A stretch of 7,550 bases of DNA from JAPLDP01 sp964628285 (GTDB lineage: Bacteria; Bacteroidota; Bacteroidia; Bacteroidales; JAGONC01). The notes beneath the pieces are model-generated. The model ran no database searches and was not told the DNA's origin. It worked only from the letters and a program-made list of their open reading frames with translations. The DNA lies in assembly GCA_964628285.1 (NCBI GenBank), contig CAZVNP010000087.1, positions 1 through 7,550 on the forward strand, given 5' to 3'. This document shows, piece by piece, positions 1-4,725 of the stretch (the stretch's first letter is position 1; each line of letters starts with the position of its first letter). The position numbers and the translations under genes were made by a program.

Positions 1-1
1 C

Positions 2-76
2 ACCAACGGCATCTATTTCCTCCACGTCAGGACCGGTGAGAAAAACCTGATGAAAAAAATCGTTATCCAGCATTAA
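2..76 (+). CDS. C-terminal end of a T9SS-secreted protein (partial, 5' end missing)
   Basis: Only the last 24 residues and a TAA stop are in the window, read in the second frame. They begin TNGIYFLHV, then a short charged turn (RTGEKN), then LMKKIVIQH. A 'GxY-hydrophobic-strand, turn, KKI(V/I)' ending is the hallmark of the type A C-terminal sorting domain (Por_Secre_tail family), which directs cargo across the outer membrane through the type IX secretion system. The same pattern ends the peptidase at 1138-4593 (GIYLLRF then IVIKKIIF), which supports the call. The function of the mature protein cannot be told from this fragment. The gene is closed off by the terminator at 102-136, so it is probably not cotranscribed with the DUF1003 gene. 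Confidence 0.85.
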   Translation, partial: TNGIYFLHVRTGEKNLMKKIVIQH

Positions 77-101
77 ATTATCTTTCCCGTATAAATGACA
101 G

Positions 102-136
102 GAGGCTGATGCCGTGCAGGCACAGCCTCTTTTTTT
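102..136 (+). terminator. Rho-independent terminator
   Basis: The stem arms are GAGGCTG (102-108) and CAGCCTC (123-129), continued inward by TGCC (110-113) and GGCA (119-122). One A (109) is bulged and the loop is GTGCA. The stem has 11 pairs and is followed directly by seven T residues (130-136). It lies 25 bases after the stop of the upstream sorting-domain gene and 64 bases before the DUF1003 start, so it separates the two units. Confidence 0.9.
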
Positions 137-200
137 ATAATTTTATTCTTTTAAACGGTATATCATCACCAATTCATAACCAGGTAAAAAAGTATTGCAT

Positions 201-944
201 ATGTCAGACAAAATAAAAAAAACAGCTCCAACCGTTAAATGCGGTATTTGCGGCAAAAAGATAAACCTCAATGAGGCCATTCCTGCCCCCAGTATACGAC
301 GGAATATCAGGGAACTGATCATCAAGGAACATCCCGACTGGGACGATGACCATTATTTATGCAAAGAGGACCATGACCGGTTCAGGCTGGCATACATCAC
401 CAACCTGTTGAAGGATGAAAAAGGAAAGGTTAAAAAGCTTGAATCGGAGGTCATTAAAAGCATACAAGCAAGCGAACTGTTATCGGATGATACCAGTGCC
501 AAGTATGAAAAAGGATTGACGCTCGGTGAGAGGGTGGCAGATGCCATGGCTGATTTTGGCGGTAGCTGGACCTTCATTTTCATCTTCTTCATCATACTGG
601 CCTTCTGGATCATCATCAACTCCGTCCATTTCCTGGCCCGGCCTATGGATCCCTATCCGTACATATTGCTCAATCTGATATTGTCGTGCCTGGCAGCCAT
701 TCAGGCCCCCATCATCATGATGAGCCAGAACCGCCAGGAAGCCAAAGACAGGCTGCGTTCGACAAACGACTACAAGATCAACCTGAAATCGGAAATCGAA
801 ATCAAAACACTGCATGAAAAAATTGATCATCTGCTCGGTCATCAGTGGGAAAAAATGGCCGATATTCAGGATCTTCAGATAGAAATGCTCGAAGAGATAT
901 CTAATAACCTGAAGGAGCTCCAAAAACAAACCGATAAAAAATAA
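201..944 (+). CDS. DUF1003 family inner-membrane protein with N-terminal Cys/His cluster
   Basis: This is a 247-residue protein of the DUF1003 family, whose biochemical role is not established. The family core is plain to see: LGERVAD then FGGSWTFI leads into a first membrane segment (about residues 123-142). The DPYPYILLN motif leads into a second (about 153-172), followed by the signature APIIMMSQNRQ and a LHEKID stretch. The last 50 or so residues are charged and heptad-like, probably a cytoplasmic coiled coil. Before the core, CGIC (C14, C17) and a later C54-x3-H58 could form a small zinc-binding knuckle; this is inference. I start at ATG 201. An in-frame TTG two codons upstream (195) would add only Met-His and is less likely. 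No Shine-Dalgarno is visible, as is common in Bacteroidota. It has no obvious functional tie to the secreted proteins on either side. Confidence 0.9.
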   Translation: MSDKIKKTAPTVKCGICGKKINLNEAIPAPSIRRNIRELIIKEHPDWDDDHYLCKEDHDRFRLAYITNLLKDEKGKVKKLESEVIKSIQASELLSDDTSAKYEKGLTLGERVADAMADFGGSWTFIFIFFIILAFWIIINSVHFLARPMDPYPYILLNLILSCLAAIQAPIIMMSQNRQEAKDRLRSTNDYKINLKSEIEIKTLHEKIDHLLGHQWEKMADIQDLQIEMLEEISNNLKELQKQTDKK

Positions 945-1010
945 ATCACAGACTTCTGCGGATTCGCATGGCATTGATTGGACTGAACGGCTGTGATTTT
1001 TATTTCACAG
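943..1010 (+). terminator. Possible weak terminator with alternative hairpins
   Basis: The sequence AATCACAG right at the DUF1003 stop can pair with CTGTGATT at 991-998 across a loop of about 39 bases, followed by a T-rich run (TTTTTATTT). The same CTGTGA (991-996) can instead pair with TCACAG (1005-1010) around an 8-base T-rich loop. The two foldings exclude each other. The loop of the first is long for an intrinsic terminator, so the call is tentative. Confidence 0.35.
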
Positions 1011-1044
1011 TAGATACTATATTAAAATAAATTAATCTTTTTAT

Positions 1045-1052
1045 TACTTTTG
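1045..1052 (+). promoter_or_regulatory. Candidate Bacteroidota -7 element for the first peptidase
   Basis: TACTTTTG matches the TAnnTTTG -7 consensus described for Bacteroidota primary sigma factors. It sits in an AT-rich stretch 86 bases before the ATG at 1138. No good TTTG -33 element is present about 20 bases upstream, where the sequence is only AT-rich. If used, it would give a leader of roughly 80 bases. Confidence 0.4.
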
Positions 1053-1137
1053 GGCAGTAAACAGCTTGTGTGCTCTCACATATCCCTGCAATCTTGATAA
1101 ATTAACCATATCATTACAAATATTACCTGATCACATT

Positions 1138-4100
1138 ATGAAAAAAGTTCTATTCACTCTGTTCATCATTCTTTCCGTTTCACTGCTTCGTGCCGGAACG
1201 GTCGAAAAAACCTATTATTTTTCAAATGCAAAAATCACCGCCGCGGGTCAATACGAGTTCATCGGTTTTGATAACACGCTGATCACGGGTGTTGCGGGTG
1301 AGCCGGCGTTACCCTATTATGCCGTCCAATTGTTGCTGCCCCCGGGGCAAATAGCCACCGCCATCGAATTCACCGGTGCCGAGGAAACGGTAGTACCCGG
1401 TGTGTTCCATCTTTATCCCCAGCAGTACTCACAACCCCTGTCAAAGGGCCAATCAGGACAATTTGTTGTCAATCAAAACGTATATGGCTCCGATGAGCCT
1501 TATCCTTCATCACCAACGGGACATCTGACCACGCAATACATGAACGGTTATGCCTTTGCCCTCTCCGCTTTCACCCCCGTCATCTATCATCCTTTGTCAG
1601 GTAAAGTCAGTTATTATAAAAAAGTCACCATTCATATCCAGACCCGGGAGGATCAGAAAAGCATCGCAGCGCTGAAACTCCTGCCTTCCTCTCCTGAAAT
1701 AAAGGACAGGATCGTCCGTTTCGCACAAAATGGCCCGCTGGCTTCGTACTATCCTATCATACAGAGCCGGAACGGCGATTACCAGTTATTGATTGTCACA
1801 CCATCAATGTATGAAAACAGCTTCGGGGATCTTATCGATCTTTACCTGGAGCGAGGCTTTAAAACACAGGTGGCCACCACTGAATCCATAGAGGCAGCCG
1901 TGCCCGGACAGGATCTCCAGGAAAAGATACGTAACTATATCATCCAGGAATATACGGACCATGGCGTCGAATATATCCTTCTGGGAGGTGATGTTGAGCT
2001 GGTGCCATACAGGGGATTTTACTGTATCGTCTACAGTTCGTCCGTTTATGAAGATGACAACATTCCATCCGACCTGTATTACTCAGGTCTTGACGGCACA
2101 TGGAATGATAACGGTAATGACAAGTGGGGTGAGATCGGAGAGGATGATCTTTTACCGGATGTGGCCGTTGCCAGAATGCCTTTCGGAGATCAGAATGAAT
2201 TAAACAAGATGCTCAACAAAACGATCAGCTATCAGGACAATCCTGTATTAGGCGAGTTGAACCAACCCCTGCTTGCCGGCGAGCATCTTTACGATAACCC
2301 TGAAACCTGGGGCAGCGACTACCTGAACCTTCTCATCGGGTACCACGAAGACAACGGGTATACCACCGACGGTATCCCGGTTGATGACCCCTACGAAACC
2401 ATGTATGATGAGGACGGAACCTGGAGCGGCAGCCAGCTTATGCAGAAAATCAACGAGGGTAAATCCTTCGTTCATCACTGCGGGCATGCCAGCACCGACT
2501 ATGTGATGAAATGGTACAGCTCGGATATCACCAATATCAACTTCTCACAGGTTAACGGCGTCATTCATAATTTCACCATTGTGTATACGCATGGCTGCGA
2601 TTGCGGTGGGTTTGACTATAATGATTGCATAGGTGAGAAAATGGTTCTCATCGATAATTTCGCAGCCGCTTTCATAGGCAACTCGAGGTACGGCTGGTTC
2701 AACGAAGGTCAGACGGAAGGACCCTCAGCGCATCTGCACCGTGAATTTGTCGACGCCTTGTATCACGACAAGCTGAACCGGGCCGGCCGTGCCCACATGG
2801 AATCCAGGATTCAGACGTCACCCTGGGTCAATGCGCCGGGCCAATGGGAAGAAGGAGCGCTCCGGTGGTGCTTTTACGATTGCAATGTCCTGGGTGATCC
2901 CGCCATGGCCATATGGACCGAGAACCCCATCGATATCCAGACCGTTTATCCCTCCACCATCCCCATAGGAGCTTCCAGCCTGGACGTGACCGTCACCAGC
3001 AACGGGCTGCCGGCGGCAGGGCTGCGCTGCGCCCTGCTGAATGAAGGCGCCCTTTATGGTGTGGGAATCACCGATGATAATGGCGAAGCCTCCATAACCA
3101 TCGATCCTGTTTTCACCCAGGTCGGTACCGCCACCCTGATCATTTCAGGTTATAACTGCCTGCCGACCCCTTATTCCATCGATATCATCCCCAACCAGGG
3201 AGCTTACGTGGTATACGCGTCGAGCACCATTGACGACAGCGGTGGCAATGGTAACGGTCAGGCTGATTTCGGGGAGGCCATCAGCCTGTCGGTCAGCATG
3301 TCGAATGTGGGCACCGAAACGGCCTATAACACCGACGTTATGCTGTCGACCAACGATGACTATGTCACCGTCACCGACAATGAAGAGAATTACGGCGACA
3401 TTGCCGGCGGTGAGACCATGACAATCGACCATGCTTTTAGCTTCGATGTGGCCGATAATATCCCGGATCAGCATGCCGTGACCTTCAACGTGGAAGCCGT
3501 CTCTAACGACACGTGGTATTCCGATTTCACGGTGATCGTCAATGCGCCCGAGCTCACCATCGGCACGATGACCATCGATGACACCTCCGGTGGTGACGGT
3601 GACGGGAACCTTGATCCGGGTGAAACAGCCGATATTATAATCGAGTCATCCAACACGGGACACAGCACATGCTATGATATCACAGGCACGCTAAGCACCA
3701 CCAGCCCTTACATTACCCTGATCAACACTGTATTCCCGGTGAATGAGCTGCCGCCAGGGATATCATTCAACGCCTCGTTTCAGATTACCGTTGACGAGAA
3801 CACACCCATAGGCACCGGAGTTGACCTAAGCTACCTGCTGACGTCGCATGAATACAGCGATCAAAAGACTTTTATGCGGACTGTCGGTATCATCTATGAA
3901 GATTTTGAAACAGCCGATTTTTCAAAGTTTGACTGGCAATTCGCCGGTGACCAGCCCTGGAGCATCAGCGAGACCACACCCTGCGAAGGAATTTACTGTG
4001 CCCAGTCAGGAACCATCGGCGACCAGCAAACGTCAGAAATGTCACTGAACCTGGATGTGCTGGCTGACGACAGCATCTCCTTTTACCGCAGAGTATCATC

Positions 4101-4593
4101 GGAACAGGATTACGATTACCTTCAGTTTTTCATAGATAATACCATGGCCGGTGAATGGTCGGGTGAAAGCAACTGGCAACGGGTGGTCTTCCCCGTCACA
4201 ACAGGAGAGCATACCTTCCGGTGGGTCTATAGCAAGGATATTTATATGACCGGCGGCCAGGATAAGGTCTGGGTCGATTACATCGTCTTCCCGCCTGTGC
4301 TTCTGCCGGTGGGTATTGAGGAAACCATGAAGCCGGGGAAACTGTCGGTTTTTCCCAATCCGTTCCATGATGTCATGACCATTGACTATGCCCCCGACAA
4401 GACGGCCCCTGTCAGAATAACGCTGACCAATCTAACCGGACAGGAGGTAAAAGTCATCACCAATTTACCAAACCAGAGTGCCGGCTATCACCGGACGATC
4501 CTTAACGGCAGCGGTTTGAATCCCGGGATTTATTTGCTCCGCTTCGAAACCGGAAAGTCTATCGTTATAAAAAAGATTATTTTTACGAAATAA
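1138..4593 (+). CDS. Gingipain-like C25 cysteine peptidase with T9SS sorting domain
   Basis: This is a secreted endopeptidase of family C25 (gingipain type), 1151 residues. The signal peptide is MKKVLFTLFIILSVSLLRAG. A propeptide-like region (about 21-200) carries the GEPALP motif (54-59). The catalytic domain (about 215-593) has SDLYY (311-315), PDVAVAR (340-346), the catalytic His in HHCGHA (H450) and the nucleophile in THGCDCGGFD (C487, by alignment with gingipain CVNGDF). It closes with LGDPAMAIW. Then come an Ig-like domain (about 595-685) and two repeat domains opened by acidic/Gly loops (DDSGGNGNG, 699-707; DDTSGGDGDGN, 814-824). A jelly-roll-like domain with YEDFE (about 918-1053) and a type A T9SS sorting domain (about 1059-1151, SVFPNPF at 1070-1076) complete it. 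The reading frame stays open back to a TTG at 1066, but I reject those 24 extra residues because the signal peptide starts exactly at ATG 1138. Substrate specificity cannot be judged. A diverged paralogue follows at 4726. Confidence 0.93.
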   Translation: MKKVLFTLFIILSVSLLRAGTVEKTYYFSNAKITAAGQYEFIGFDNTLITGVAGEPALPYYAVQLLLPPGQIATAIEFTGAEETVVPGVFHLYPQQYSQPLSKGQSGQFVVNQNVYGSDEPYPSSPTGHLTTQYMNGYAFALSAFTPVIYHPLSGKVSYYKKVTIHIQTREDQKSIAALKLLPSSPEIKDRIVRFAQNGPLASYYPIIQSRNGDYQLLIVTPSMYENSFGDLIDLYLERGFKTQVATTESIEAAVPGQDLQEKIRNYIIQEYTDHGVEYILLGGDVELVPYRGFYCIVYSSSVYEDDNIPSDLYYSGLDGTWNDNGNDKWGEIGEDDLLPDVAVARMPFGDQNELNKMLNKTISYQDNPVLGELNQPLLAGEHLYDNPETWGSDYLNLLIGYHEDNGYTTDGIPVDDPYETMYDEDGTWSGSQLMQKINEGKSFVHHCGHASTDYVMKWYSSDITNINFSQVNGVIHNFTIVYTHGCDCGGFDYNDCIGEKMVLIDNFAAAFIGNSRYGWFNEGQTEGPSAHLHREFVDALYHDKLNRAGRAHMESRIQTSPWVNAPGQWEEGALRWCFYDCNVLGDPAMAIWTENPIDIQTVYPSTIPIGASSLDVTVTSNGLPAAGLRCALLNEGALYGVGITDDNGEASITIDPVFTQVGTATLIISGYNCLPTPYSIDIIPNQGAYVVYASSTIDDSGGNGNGQADFGEAISLSVSMSNVGTETAYNTDVMLSTNDDYVTVTDNEENYGDIAGGETMTIDHAFSFDVADNIPDQHAVTFNVEAVSNDTWYSDFTVIVNAPELTIGTMTIDDTSGGDGDGNLDPGETADIIIESSNTGHSTCYDITGTLSTTSPYITLINTVFPVNELPPGISFNASFQITVDENTPIGTGVDLSYLLTSHEYSDQKTFMRTVGIIYEDFETADFSKFDWQFAGDQPWSISETTPCEGIYCAQSGTIGDQQTSEMSLNLDVLADDSISFYRRVSSEQDYDYLQFFIDNTMAGEWSGESNWQRVVFPVTTGEHTFRWVYSKDIYMTGGQDKVWVDYIVFPPVLLPVGIEETMKPGKLSVFPNPFHDVMTIDYAPDKTAPVRITLTNLTGQEVKVITNLPNQSAGYHRTILNGSGLNPGIYLLRFETGKSIVIKKIIFTK

Positions 4594-4621
4594 AATTCTT
4601 AACGACATAATTAGTTCAGGC

Positions 4622-4675
4622 TTAACCACGGAGGAAACGGAGGATAAACAGAGTACACAGAATCTCTGTGGTTAA
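4622..4675. repeat. Intergenic inverted-repeat element with 9-base internal periodicity
   Basis: The ends TTAACCACGGAG (4622-4633) and CTCTGTGGTTAA (4664-4675) pair over 12 positions, 11 of them Watson-Crick and one G-T. The 30-base interior is purine-rich and made of drifting 9-base units (CACGGAGGA, AACGGAGGA, TAAACAGAG, TACACAGAA). It resembles a dispersed 'TTAACCACAGAG...CACAGAG' type of intergenic repeat that I recall from many environmental bacterial genomes; this is memory, not a search. There is no T-tract after the stem, so it is not a standard intrinsic terminator, although the hairpin could protect the 3' end of the first peptidase mRNA. Confidence 0.6.
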
Positions 4676-4725
4676 TAAAACCGTTCATTATCCAGCCAAT
4701 TAATTAGAATATAACCTCTTAAATC

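Noticed and set aside
480..974. Antisense open frame of 164 codons over the DUF1003 gene
   Set aside because: It lies opposite a clearly conserved gene, its translation resembles no family I know, and no start signals are evident.
1066..1137. Upstream extension of the first peptidase from a TTG at 1066
   Set aside because: The added 24 residues have no signal-peptide character, and a textbook signal peptide begins exactly at ATG 1138; the extension also overlaps the likely leader.
4622..4663. CRISPR-like short repeats in the spacer
   Set aside because: Units are 9 bases, imperfect and contiguous with no spacers, and no cas genes are present.
4622..4675. Reading the intergenic inverted repeat as an intrinsic terminator
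   Set aside because: The loop is 30 bases and the stem is followed by AATAAAACC (reading past the TTAA), not a T-tract.
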